From Carnobacterium_B sp045617425 (lineage in GTDB: Bacteria > Bacillota > Bacilli > Lactobacillales > Carnobacteriaceae): 64,000 nucleotides of DNA. Position numbers and translations under genes: made by a program. Of this stretch, positions 26,265 through 35,043 are shown piece after piece (position 1 is the stretch's first letter; the number at the start of each line of letters is the position of its first letter). The DNA is taken from contig NZ_JAZLIO010000006.1 of the NCBI RefSeq assembly GCF_045617425.1, forward strand, positions 1-64,000, given 5' to 3'. Below the pieces are notes generated by a model. It made no database searches. It was given only the letters and a program-made list of their open reading frames with translations, and had not been told where the DNA came from.

Positions 26265-26370
26265 GTAACGGCTTTTAGTTGTGAGACAACCTATAAACTT
26301 GTAAAATAAATTATGAGTAATTCGATTAGGAATTGAATGGAAATTGAGTTTGGAAAAGGAAGAGTAAGTT

Positions 26371-26823
26371 ATGAATCAAGCGGAACTACAAACCTTAGTT
26401 GAAAAGACCTCACGCGATTTTTTTGGGTTACCTTTTCAACATGAAGCAGCATTTAACTCTCGTTTGCGTACAACCGGAGGACGCTATCATCTGAAATCCC
26501 ATAATCTAGATTTTAATCCAAAGATTCTAGAAGCTTTTGGAGTGGAAGAATTTTTAGGAGTAATCAAACATGAATTGTGTCATTACCATCTGCATTTATC
26601 AGGTGGTGGTTTTCAACATAAAGACAAAGAATTCAAACAATTATTAACAGCTGTTGGTGGATCGAGATTTGTAAAATCGTTAAGTAAACCTCAACCAGTA
26701 AAGAAAAGACTACTTTACAAATGCCAAGGATGTTCTCAAGTCATTTATCGACAGCGCAAAGTCAATACACAAAAATACGTTTGTGGTCAATGTAGAGGTA
26801 AATTAGTGTACATTGAGATTTGA
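26371..26823 (+). CDS. SprT-like zinc metalloprotein (YdcK-like)
   Basis: The 150-residue protein has an SprT-type zinc helix HELCHYHLH (about residues 69-77) and a C-terminal zinc ribbon CQGC...CGQC (about 113-140). The fold resembles the Spartan protease, but activity of the bacterial short form is unproven. Position directly after tex is conserved in Bacillota, which supports the assignment. It is preceded by GGAAGAG and ends 32 bases before the next start, so it may be co-transcribed with the beta-helix gene. Confidence 0.9.
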   Translation: MNQAELQTLVEKTSRDFFGLPFQHEAAFNSRLRTTGGRYHLKSHNLDFNPKILEAFGVEEFLGVIKHELCHYHLHLSGGGFQHKDKEFKQLLTAVGGSRFVKSLSKPQPVKKRLLYKCQGCSQVIYRQRKVNTQKYVCGQCRGKLVYIEI

Positions 26824-26855
26824 TAGGAAATGAGCAGACTCTAGGAGGGAAGAGA

Positions 26856-28277
26856 ATGAATCAAGAGCAAGTGATCCAGCAAAAATTAACGGCTATTTTT
26901 CCAATGTACGAAAGTCCAATGCAAAAACAAACAGCAATACAGCAAACAGAAGACTTGTTTCGTACGCTATCTGGTAAATTAGCTGCTCCTAAAACGAGTA
27001 GACTTATGATAAATGGACCAAGTAGAAACAAGACTGACTTTACCACAGAACGACCAGTATTGGTCAATCATGATGGAAAAGTATCTCCACTTTGGAAAGT
27101 AGTATTAGACTATGAAATGACTTGGTTGGAAAAGAAAGTAACGACTGTTTCTGTGAGTGATTATGGTGCAATCGGAGACGGTAAAACAGATTGTACAAGA
27201 GCGTTTAAAAAAGCACTTTCCTCTGGGTATAGACGTGTCCTTGTACCACCAGGTAGATATGTCGTTAGAGGAATCGAGATTCCATCTTTTACAGAATTAG
27301 TCGGAAGTGGCATGAACGAGACAATTCTTATTTTGCATAAAGCTGCTCCAAAAAAGTCAAGATTGATCACGAATAAACACTATTTAAACGGAGATCATCA
27401 CATTCGTATTGAAGGAATGAGTTTAGACTGGAATGTTGCAAGGTTGAAGGGGCATGAAAAGACAGCTAGTGGTGGGACTTTTTCCAGTGCCATTACCTTA
27501 GCGCACGTTAAGTACGCTCTAGTTCGCAATGTGAAAATCAGCGATCCAGGACTGCATGGCATTGATATCACATCTCCAGTGTACAATTATCTTGGAGATG
27601 GTCTTAGAGCAAGAGGTGGCAGTCAGTATATCTGGATAGACCAAGTTGAAGCCAGTGGTTTTGGCGATGATGGGATAACGACTCACCATAGTGATTATAT
27701 ATTCATCTCTAACTCTTATGCTCATCATCCTAGTGGTCGTGCTCATAAAAATGGCTATTCAAACTCCAATGGAATTGAAATAGATGATGGCTCGCAACAT
27801 GTTACCTTGACGAATAACCATACGGCTTTTTGTTTTGGAGGAGTCGAAATAAAAGCGCATGAAACAAGCTCTGCAGCCTCCGATATCCAAATTGTTGGCC
27901 ATTTTTCGGATCACGATAATCGTTCATACAATTTTAGACACATTGGTCACCACCAAGCAGATGAGGCGTATTCTATGTCAGCATTTGGCATACGGGCAAC
28001 CTTTCTTGCAGCTTGCTACCCTCAATTGACAAAGTTGTATACAGCCTCGACCCCAAGAGCGCTAGTGATATCAGCTTATCAAAAAGTAGCGATTCATCAT
28101 TTTTTCGCAATAACAAAACCTGAAAATCGTTTAGATAAAATTGCTTTATCTGCTCAATACCGTGCAGGAGAAGTGGCCATCAAAGAAATACGATTAAAAA
28201 ATTATGAAGGAGCTAGAAAACCTATTCGTCTCGGGAAAGAAACCGGAAAAGTATATATAGATGAAGGAAATGAATGA
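26856..28277 (+). CDS. Right-handed beta-helix protein (pectate lyase 3 / GH28-related superfamily)
   Basis: A 473-residue protein whose segment SVSDYGAIGDGKTDCTRAF (about residues 98-116) is the classic start of the Pectate_lyase_3 domain. A long series of short beta-helix rungs follows (HHIRIEGMSLDW, YALVRNVKISD, YIWIDQVEASG, YIFISNSYAHH, HVTLTNNHTAF). It should act on or bind a polysaccharide. No signal peptide or membrane anchor is visible, so it may be cytoplasmic or released by another route. Its start ATG follows AGGAGGGAAG. No other polysaccharide genes adjoin it, so the substrate cannot be inferred. Confidence 0.82.
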   Translation: MNQEQVIQQKLTAIFPMYESPMQKQTAIQQTEDLFRTLSGKLAAPKTSRLMINGPSRNKTDFTTERPVLVNHDGKVSPLWKVVLDYEMTWLEKKVTTVSVSDYGAIGDGKTDCTRAFKKALSSGYRRVLVPPGRYVVRGIEIPSFTELVGSGMNETILILHKAAPKKSRLITNKHYLNGDHHIRIEGMSLDWNVARLKGHEKTASGGTFSSAITLAHVKYALVRNVKISDPGLHGIDITSPVYNYLGDGLRARGGSQYIWIDQVEASGFGDDGITTHHSDYIFISNSYAHHPSGRAHKNGYSNSNGIEIDDGSQHVTLTNNHTAFCFGGVEIKAHETSSAASDIQIVGHFSDHDNRSYNFRHIGHHQADEAYSMSAFGIRATFLAACYPQLTKLYTASTPRALVISAYQKVAIHHFFAITKPENRLDKIALSAQYRAGEVAIKEIRLKNYEGARKPIRLGKETGKVYIDEGNE

Positions 28278-28357
28278 GATAAAATGTTGAAACCATCTTT
28301 TTTTTCAAGTTTTTATGGTATGATAAAAAGGAAAAAATGAGAGTTAGGGGAAGAGTA

Positions 28358-29836
28358 ATGAATACGATATATCCAGATGACAGTTGGGCATTACACACGG
28401 ATCTATACCAAATCAATATGATGAAAACGTATTGGGAGCTCGGAAAGGCAGATGCACATGCGGTTTTTGAATCCTATTTTAGAAGCAACCCTTTTAATAG
28501 CGGGTATGCTGTTTTTGCTGGATTAGAGCGCATTGTACAATACATTCAGAAATTAAAGTTTACACAAAGTGACATTGATTACTTAAGAAGTTTAAACACG
28601 TACCCAGAAGGATTTTTGGATTATTTAAAAGATTTTAAATTCAAAGGAACAATTCGTTCGATGGTTGAAGGAGAAGTTGTTTTTGCAGGAGAACCGATTA
28701 TTCAAGTAGAAGGTCCTTTAGCAGATTGTCAACTAGTTGAAACAGCTATTTTAAATGTTTTGAATTATCAGACCTTAATTGCAACAAAAGCATCTAATAT
28801 CAAATCAATTGTAAAAGATGAGCCCGTTTTAGAATTTGGTACACGAAGAGCACAGGAAATGGATGCAGCTATCTGGGGCACAAGAGCTGCTTTTATTGGA
28901 GGATGCGACGCTACTAGTAATACACGTGCAGGAAAAATATTTGATATACCAGTTAGTGGAACGCATGCACACTCATTAGTACAAGTTTACCGAAATGATT
29001 ATGATGCATTTATAGCTTATGCTACAACACATAAAGATTGCGTTTTTCTCGTTGATACTTATGACACATTGAAATCGGGTGTGCCGAATGCTATACGAGT
29101 TGCAAGAGAACTTGGTGAGAAGATCAATTTTTTAGGTGTGCGTATTGATAGTGGAGACATGGCATACATTTCAAAAAAAGTACGTCAACAACTGGATGAT
29201 GCTGGATTTACAGAAGCAAAAATATATGCATCAAATGATTTAGATGAAAAAACAATTTTAAATTTAAAAATGCAAGGTGCTCGGATTGATGTTTGGGGTG
29301 TAGGGACAAAATTGATCACGGCTTATGATCAACCTGCTCTAGGAGCGGTTTACAAACTGGTTTCTATTGAAGACGAACAAGGCAATATGGTAGATACGTT
29401 AAAACTTTCCAGTAATGCTGAAAAAGTTTCAACGCCTGGTAAAAAACAAGTATGGCGTATCACTAAGAATGATGATGGAAAGTCAGAAGGCGATTACATC
29501 ACTCTTTGGGAAGAAAGACCCGACCAAAAAGAAGAGTTGTTTATGTTCCATCCAGTGCACACATACATTAATAAAACCGTAACGAATTTTAGTGCTAGAC
29601 CTCTGCTGAAAGAAATTTTTGTAGATGGAGAACTAGTGTATGATTTGCCAAAATTAACGGAAATTAAAACGTATGCTGAAGTTAGTTTAGGGATGCTTTG
29701 GGAAGAATACAAACGCAGCTTGAATCCAGAAGCCTATCCAGTAGATCTATCACAATCAGCGTATCACCATAAAATCAAGTCCATTGAAAAAGCGCGTGAT
29801 GACGTGAATATGTTGTCAAAAAAACCAATTATCTAA
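28358..29836 (+). CDS. pncB: Nicotinate phosphoribosyltransferase
   Basis: PncB makes nicotinate mononucleotide from nicotinate and PRPP, with ATP, for NAD salvage. The 492-residue protein carries LHTDLYQINMMKTYWELGK near the N-terminus, EFGTRRAQEMDAA (about 167-179), GTHAHSLVQ with the likely phosphorylated histidine, and FLGVRIDSGDMAYISKK. Length matches the long Gram-positive type. The ATG at 28358 follows AGGGGAAGAG; an in-frame ATG at 28337 lacks a ribosome site. nadE follows after a terminator, so the two salvage genes are neighbours but probably separately transcribed. Confidence 0.95.
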   Translation: MNTIYPDDSWALHTDLYQINMMKTYWELGKADAHAVFESYFRSNPFNSGYAVFAGLERIVQYIQKLKFTQSDIDYLRSLNTYPEGFLDYLKDFKFKGTIRSMVEGEVVFAGEPIIQVEGPLADCQLVETAILNVLNYQTLIATKASNIKSIVKDEPVLEFGTRRAQEMDAAIWGTRAAFIGGCDATSNTRAGKIFDIPVSGTHAHSLVQVYRNDYDAFIAYATTHKDCVFLVDTYDTLKSGVPNAIRVARELGEKINFLGVRIDSGDMAYISKKVRQQLDDAGFTEAKIYASNDLDEKTILNLKMQGARIDVWGVGTKLITAYDQPALGAVYKLVSIEDEQGNMVDTLKLSSNAEKVSTPGKKQVWRITKNDDGKSEGDYITLWEERPDQKEELFMFHPVHTYINKTVTNFSARPLLKEIFVDGELVYDLPKLTEIKTYAEVSLGMLWEEYKRSLNPEAYPVDLSQSAYHHKIKSIEKARDDVNMLSKKPII

Positions 29837-29853
29837 TAGTAAAATAGCTAACA

Positions 29854-29884
29854 AAAAAAGAATCAGTAACTGATTCTTTTTTTT
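29854..29884 (+). terminator. Terminator of pncB
   Basis: AAAAAAGAATCAG pairs perfectly with CTGATTCTTTTTT around a three-base loop. Confidence 0.87.
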
Positions 29885-29918
29885 GAAATTAGAAATATTA
29901 GAGTCGTAAAAAGAACTA

Positions 29919-29927
29919 TGCTATACT
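29919..29927 (+). promoter_or_regulatory. Extended -10 promoter of nadE
   Basis: TG-C-TATACT 38 bases upstream of the nadE start. The -35 region (TTAGAG, about 29898) is poor. Confidence 0.5.
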
Positions 29928-29964
29928 ACGTTTAACAATTAATCAAAGAGAAGAGGCTACAGTT

Positions 29965-30792
29965 ATGTCAGATTTAAAAAAACAAATTATTGAAGAAATG
30001 CGTGTTCTTCCATCTATTGATCCAAAAGTTGAATTGCGAAAAAGCGTGGATTTTCTAAAAGAATATTTGAAGAAACACTCATTTTTAAAAACGCTAGTAT
30101 TAGGTATTAGTGGAGGACAAGATTCTACATTAGTTGGGAAATTAAGCCAGTTGGCTATGACTGAATTGCGCGAGGAGACTGGAGACAGCAGCTATCAATT
30201 TATTGCTGTACGACTTCCTTATGGCGAACAAGCAGACGAAAAAGACGCTATGGATGCAATAGCCTTTATCGAAGCGGACAAAGTAGTTAAAGTGAATGTC
30301 AAGCCTGGAGTAGATGCAACAGTAAAAACGCTAGAAGATAGCGGGACATCCGTGAGTGATTTTGTAAAAGGAAATATCAAAGCTCGTCAACGGATGATCA
30401 TTCAATATGCGATAGCTGGAAGTCATAATGGAGCAGTAGTAGGTACGGATCATTCTGCAGAATCGGTTACGGGATTTTATACAAAATTTGGAGATGGCGG
30501 TACTGATATCAATCCTATCTTTAGATTAAATAAACGTCAGGGAAAAGCGTTACTAAAAGAACTAGGGGCACCTGAACATCTATACAAAAAAATTCCAACT
30601 GCTGATTTAGAAGAAAATAAACCTTCTTTACCAGATGAGAAAGCTCTGGGAGTCACTTACGATCAAATTGATGACTACTTAGAGGGTAAAGATGTACCTG
30701 AAGAAGCAGCACAGAAAATTGAAAACTGGTATATGAAAACAGAACACAAACGTCACCTTCCAATTACTATTTTTGATGATTTTTGGAAATAA
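29965..30792 (+). CDS. nadE: Ammonia-dependent NAD+ synthetase
   Basis: NadE amidates deamido-NAD to NAD with ATP and ammonia, the last step of the pathway that PncB feeds. The 275-residue single-domain enzyme shows the P-loop LGISGGQDSTLVGK (about residues 46-59), RLPYGEQADEKDA, GTDHSAESVTGFYTKFGDGGTDINP, and KKIPTADLEENKPSLPDE. No glutaminase domain is present, so it is the ammonia-dependent form. Ribosome site AGAGAAGAGG precedes the ATG. Confidence 0.97.
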   Translation: MSDLKKQIIEEMRVLPSIDPKVELRKSVDFLKEYLKKHSFLKTLVLGISGGQDSTLVGKLSQLAMTELREETGDSSYQFIAVRLPYGEQADEKDAMDAIAFIEADKVVKVNVKPGVDATVKTLEDSGTSVSDFVKGNIKARQRMIIQYAIAGSHNGAVVGTDHSAESVTGFYTKFGDGGTDINPIFRLNKRQGKALLKELGAPEHLYKKIPTADLEENKPSLPDEKALGVTYDQIDDYLEGKDVPEEAAQKIENWYMKTEHKRHLPITIFDDFWK

Positions 30793-30826
30793 AAAATTTA
30801 GGAATAGATGGAGTTAGAAGACACTC

Positions 30827-30857
30827 AAAGGCTGGGAAATTTATTCCAGCTTTTTTC
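30827..30857 (+). terminator. Terminator of nadE
   Basis: AAAGGCTGG pairs with CCAGCTTTT (one G-U) and the downstream arm continues as six T. Confidence 0.75.
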
Positions 30858-30918
30858 TGTTATAGACAACCTGTCATTCATGTATGATTGTTCAAAATTA
30901 GGTAAAGAGGTGAGAGTA

Positions 30919-31872
30919 GTGGAACTAGAAAAATTGTCACTTGTAGTCCCTTGTTACAATGAGGAGCAAACGATCCCCCTTTTTTTTGCTGCAGTTGAAA
31001 AGATTCGGCCAATTTTAGCCAATATAAGTATTGAATATATTTTTGTTAACGACGGTTCGAAAGACCAGACATTAACGGTTTTGAGAGAAATGGCATTAAA
31101 ATACCCTGATGCTATCCGATACTTATCCTTTTCACGAAATTTTGGAAAAGAAGCAGCATTATTTGCAGGATTGGAACATGCTACGGGAGAGTACATAGCT
31201 GTAATGGATGTTGATTTGCAAGATCCTCCGGAACTATTGCCTCAGATGCTTCATCTTATACGACAGGAAAAGTATGATTGTGTAGGGACAAGAAGGGTAA
31301 GTCGAAAAGGTGAGCCGGCTATCCGGTCATTTTTAGCCAAAGAATTTTATCGGCTTATGAACCGTATTTCAGCAGTTGAATTTGTAGATGGAGCGCGTGA
31401 TTACAGATTGATGACTCGTCAGATGGTCGAGGCCATTCTTTCTATGACGGAAGTTAACCGTTTTTCAAAAGGCATTTTTAGCTGGGTAGGATTTGATACA
31501 ACTTATTTAGAGTATGAAAACAAAGAGCGTGCTGCCGGAAAAACGTCTTGGTCATTATGGTCTTTATTTAAATATTCGCTGGATGCAATTGTTGATTTTT
31601 CCGATATTCCATTGGCTATAGCCTCTTTTGTAGGATTATTTTCTTTTTTAATTTCCCTTTTCTTTATGATCGTGATTGTCATCCGAACGGTTTTATTTGA
31701 TGATCCAACGGCCGGATGGCCTTCTTTAGTTACCATTATATTAGCTATTGGTGGATTGCAGCTTTTTTGTTTAGGAATAGTAGGGAAATATTTAGGGAAA
31801 ACCTATTTGGAATCAAAGAAAAGACCGATTTATATTTTGAAAGAAACCGATAGTGATAAAAAAAAGGACTAA
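30919..31872 (+). CDS. Family 2 glycosyltransferase, bactoprenol/polyprenyl-phosphate type (CsbB/GtrB-like)
   Basis: The 317-residue protein has a GT-A domain starting with LSLVVPCYNEEQT and the DxD-like VMDVDLQDPPELL (about residues 93-105), then two C-terminal membrane segments (about 227-255 and 263-290). Such enzymes load a sugar onto undecaprenyl phosphate for transfer outside the cell. The GTG at 30919 is chosen because AAAGAGGTGA lies seven bases upstream; a long in-frame extension from 30808 runs through the terminator and is rejected. It is followed 34 bases later by an LtaS-type gene with no terminator between, which suggests a role in teichoic acid decoration. Confidence 0.85.
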   Translation: MELEKLSLVVPCYNEEQTIPLFFAAVEKIRPILANISIEYIFVNDGSKDQTLTVLREMALKYPDAIRYLSFSRNFGKEAALFAGLEHATGEYIAVMDVDLQDPPELLPQMLHLIRQEKYDCVGTRRVSRKGEPAIRSFLAKEFYRLMNRISAVEFVDGARDYRLMTRQMVEAILSMTEVNRFSKGIFSWVGFDTTYLEYENKERAAGKTSWSLWSLFKYSLDAIVDFSDIPLAIASFVGLFSFLISLFFMIVIVIRTVLFDDPTAGWPSLVTIILAIGGLQLFCLGIVGKYLGKTYLESKKRPIYILKETDSDKKKD

Positions 31873-31906
31873 CAACTCAAGAATCTTTTTAATGAAGGTG
31901 AATGAA

Positions 31907-33805
31907 ATGAGACAATTACATGGGAAACAAACGAATTCATTTGTATATCGCTATCTAGCTAGTTTCAAAAAGTATTTGACTACGATCTTACTAGGTTTGA
32001 TTGCTTCATTTATAGGGAATTTCGGACTGCAATTTTTTCAAAATCAATACAGTTTTTCTTTAGCTGTAAAATTTGCCTTTCAATGGCATACGGAAATGTT
32101 TTTAATAGGGGTATTTTTGCTGGTTACTATCTACTTATGGATAACAGCCATAAGTGGTTCGCGTTGGTTGAGTACCCTTATTCTGACAGTTGGAGTAGTA
32201 GCAACAGGTATAACGACACAACAAAAAATGGCTTTACGTGGCGAACCTTTGTATCCATCTGACTTGACCATGATTAAAGAGTTGCCTTTTTTGATCCAAA
32301 TGATTGATCGCAAGCTGCTTTTAGTCATTAGTATTTTTCTAATCAGTACTATCATACTGAGCATATCTATTTTTATTAAGCATAAAAAAAGGTCAAAATC
32401 CTTTACTGATTCTAAACAAAAAAAATGGAATTGGTTTGTAAGAGTCGGCACATTCATTGTGACAAGTGCTATTCTTTTTTATAGTCTAGGGTTTAATCAG
32501 CCGGGGAATTTGGTGAAATCTGCTTATGATCGACATGCTTACTGGATTCCTTACAGTCAGCAAATGAATTATTACAACAATGGTTTTATAGGTGGATTTT
32601 TATATAACCTTGGCGTAGAAGCTATGACCAAACCAGCAGGGTATTCAGAAGAACAAATAATAAAAGTAGTTCAAGAATATGAAGAAAAAGCAGTTAAAGT
32701 AAATCAGACAAGATTAGCATCAATAAAAGACGTAAATATTATTTATGTCATGAATGAAAGTTTTTCAGATCCCTCAGCTCTTGAAGGAGTTACCGTTTCA
32801 AAAGACCCAATTCCGAAGCTCCGAGCATTAAAGGACACTTCCTTAAGTGGATCGATGTTATCTCAAGGTTATGGAGGTGGAACAGCTAATATCGAATTCG
32901 AAGCTTTAACGGGCTTGTCAATGGAGCCGATGACTGCTAGTTTAACAACTCCTTATACGCAATTGGTTTCTAGGATGAATGAGTTGCCATCAGTTGTTTC
33001 TTATCTGAATCAGCAAGGACATACCACAACGGCTATTCATCCGTATGATACAACGATGTATAAACGAAATGAAGTTTACCAAAATTTAGGGTTTACAAAT
33101 TTTTTAACGGAAACAACTATGGAATTTGTGGGTAAAAAAGATCGGAATCCGTATATTTCAGATGAATCCGCTTATCAAGAAGTCTTGCAACAAATGAAAG
33201 CAACACAAGAGCCTGATTTTATCCACTTGGTTACGATGCAGAACCACATGGTTTACAGCGGTAAATATCCTAAGACAAACTATTCCGCTCAAGGGACAGG
33301 AAATGCTAAAGAAGCAGCCAATTACCTACAAGATCTAGCGTATAGTGATGATGCATTGGCTGAATTTTTAAAAACAATAGGTCAATCAACTGAAAAAACG
33401 ATTGTTGTTTTTTGGGGAGACCACCTGCCGAGTTTTTATAGTGAGACTGTAGTCAAAACGAATGGACATTTAAAAATGCACCAAACGCCATTGCTCGTCT
33501 ATTCTAATTTTGCTGAAGACTACGATACAATTGGAACCATTAGTCCTATTTATTATATGAATCATATTTTAGATATTGCAAATGCTCAAGTTACTCCTTA
33601 TCATGCCTTTTTGATGGAGTTGGAAGAGGAATTGCCTGCTTTTGAAAAAGGGACATACCTTGAACGCGATTCAACAGTTGTAGCTGCCAAACGAGAAAAT
33701 CTTTCAAAAACAACACAAGAGTTGCTAAAGGTATACGATATGATTCAATACGATGTAACAGTAGGTGAAAATTATAGTAAAGCACATGATTTTTTTGAAG
33801 ATTAG
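31907..33805 (+). CDS. LtaS-type sulfatase-fold phosphoglycerol transferase (lipoteichoic acid synthase family)
   Basis: The 632-residue protein has five N-terminal membrane segments (about residues 30-210) and an extracellular sulfatase-fold domain. Active-site residues can be placed: Glu in MNESFSDP, the nucleophile Thr in GGGTANIEFEALTG, and the metal pair in WGDHLPS. Family members polymerise or transfer phosphoglycerol from phosphatidylglycerol. Spacing and motifs are of the family, but it may be a primase or side-chain transferase rather than the main LtaS. The ATG at 31907 has AAGGTG six bases upstream; ATG codons at 31853 and 31892 do not. Confidence 0.85.
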   Translation: MRQLHGKQTNSFVYRYLASFKKYLTTILLGLIASFIGNFGLQFFQNQYSFSLAVKFAFQWHTEMFLIGVFLLVTIYLWITAISGSRWLSTLILTVGVVATGITTQQKMALRGEPLYPSDLTMIKELPFLIQMIDRKLLLVISIFLISTIILSISIFIKHKKRSKSFTDSKQKKWNWFVRVGTFIVTSAILFYSLGFNQPGNLVKSAYDRHAYWIPYSQQMNYYNNGFIGGFLYNLGVEAMTKPAGYSEEQIIKVVQEYEEKAVKVNQTRLASIKDVNIIYVMNESFSDPSALEGVTVSKDPIPKLRALKDTSLSGSMLSQGYGGGTANIEFEALTGLSMEPMTASLTTPYTQLVSRMNELPSVVSYLNQQGHTTTAIHPYDTTMYKRNEVYQNLGFTNFLTETTMEFVGKKDRNPYISDESAYQEVLQQMKATQEPDFIHLVTMQNHMVYSGKYPKTNYSAQGTGNAKEAANYLQDLAYSDDALAEFLKTIGQSTEKTIVVFWGDHLPSFYSETVVKTNGHLKMHQTPLLVYSNFAEDYDTIGTISPIYYMNHILDIANAQVTPYHAFLMELEEELPAFEKGTYLERDSTVVAAKRENLSKTTQELLKVYDMIQYDVTVGENYSKAHDFFED

Positions 33806-33820
33806 GTGCTTTACTTTTTT
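33776..33820 (+). terminator. Terminator overlapping the end of the LtaS-type gene
   Basis: AGTAAAGCAC (33776-33785) pairs with GTGCTTTACT (33806-33815), followed by TTTTT. The 5' arm is inside the coding region. Confidence 0.8.
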
Positions 33821-33822
33821 GC

Positions 33823-33851
33823 TTGCTTTTTTGGTCTATACCATTTATAAT
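33823..33851 (+). promoter_or_regulatory. Promoter of nagA-nagB-nagR
   Basis: TTGCTT (33823-33828), 17 bases, then TATAAT (33846-33851), 29 bases before nagA. Confidence 0.78.
33832..33843. promoter_or_regulatory. NagR/DasR-type operator within the nag promoter
   Basis: TGGTCTATACCA has the TGGT...ACCA arms of the operator recognised by GntR/HutC-family aminosugar regulators (NagR/YvoA, DasR). It fills most of the spacer between -35 and -10, so a bound repressor would block RNA polymerase. The operon encodes such a regulator, indicating autoregulation. Confidence 0.8.
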
Positions 33852-33879
33852 GATAAAAAAGAGCAAAGGAGAATACAAA

Positions 33880-35010
33880 ATGGCTAATGTACTAATAAAT
33901 GCAACTATTTACACAGGAAAAGAAAAAGTTGAAAATGCGTTTATTCGCTTTTCTGAAGAAATTTTAGCTGTAGGGAAAATGAGTGATTATAAAAAAGAAT
34001 CAACGGATCAAGAACATGATGCTGCTGGAAAAATAGTTTTACCAGGTTTTATTGATGTTCACAGTCATGGTGGTTACAGCTATGACAACATGGACAGCAG
34101 TGCAGATGAAATCAATCAGATGCTTCAAGAAATGTATAAAGAAGGCATCACTTCTTACTTTGCAACAACAATGACACAGTCTTATGAAGCGATTGATAAA
34201 GCACTTATCGCCATCAATAAAGCTGCTAGTAAAAACCCTGTGATTCAAGGAATTCATTTAGAAGGTCCTTTTGTATCAAAAGAGTTTAAAGGAGCACAAC
34301 CAGAAGAATTCATTCGCATACCAGACGCAAAACAAATGGAAGAATGGAATAAGTTAAGTGGAAATCGTATTCGCTTAGTCACTTATGCTTCTGAAACAAG
34401 TGATGCGTCAGAATTTGAAGATTATTGTATGAGTCATAACATCGTTCTTTCAATCGGTCACAGCAACGCAACTAGAGCCCAGTTGATGGACTCTAAAGCT
34501 TCTCATATTACACATTTGTATAATGCACAAAGAGGGTTGCATCATCGTGAGCCAGGAGTAACAGGACATGCCTTTCTAGAAGACGCTATTTACACAGAAA
34601 TGATTGTTGACGGCTATCATATTCATCCTGATATGGTCAACTTAGCGTATAAAGTTAAAGGACCAGACCGGATTGAAGTCATCACGGATTCGATGCGTGC
34701 AAAAGGTCTGCCTGATGGTGTGAGCGAATTAGGTGGGCAAAAAGTCTTAGTAAAAAATAATCAAGCAAGATTAGAAGATGGAACATTAGCAGGAAGTGTA
34801 TTGACGTTTAATGATGCATTTAAAAACATTATGGCATTTACAGGTTGTTCCATTGAGGACGCTGTAAAAATGACTTCTGTCAATCAAGCAAGAGAATTCG
34901 GTTTAAATAAAAAAGGCAAGCTCGAAGCGGGTAAAGATGCCGATATGATCGTAATGACTAGTGAATTCGAAGTAGAGCATACATTTAGTTACGGAAAAAT
35001 GGTTTACTAA
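33880..35010 (+). CDS. nagA: N-acetylglucosamine-6-phosphate deacetylase
   Basis: NagA removes the acetyl group from GlcNAc-6-phosphate from sugar uptake or wall recycling. The 376-residue amidohydrolase has the motif DVHSHGGYSYDNMD (about residues 56-69), the metal-ligand Glu in HLEGPFVS (about 127), His in LSIGHSNATR and THLYNAQRG, and the catalytic Asp in VITDSMRAKG. AAAGGAG precedes the ATG; the longer frame from 33823 overlaps the promoter and operator and is rejected. nagB follows 33 bases downstream. Confidence 0.96.
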   Translation: MANVLINATIYTGKEKVENAFIRFSEEILAVGKMSDYKKESTDQEHDAAGKIVLPGFIDVHSHGGYSYDNMDSSADEINQMLQEMYKEGITSYFATTMTQSYEAIDKALIAINKAASKNPVIQGIHLEGPFVSKEFKGAQPEEFIRIPDAKQMEEWNKLSGNRIRLVTYASETSDASEFEDYCMSHNIVLSIGHSNATRAQLMDSKASHITHLYNAQRGLHHREPGVTGHAFLEDAIYTEMIVDGYHIHPDMVNLAYKVKGPDRIEVITDSMRAKGLPDGVSELGGQKVLVKNNQARLEDGTLAGSVLTFNDAFKNIMAFTGCSIEDAVKMTSVNQAREFGLNKKGKLEAGKDADMIVMTSEFEVEHTFSYGKMVY

Positions 35011-35043
35011 ACTAGAATCGAAAAGAAAAGGTGGAAATTAAAA

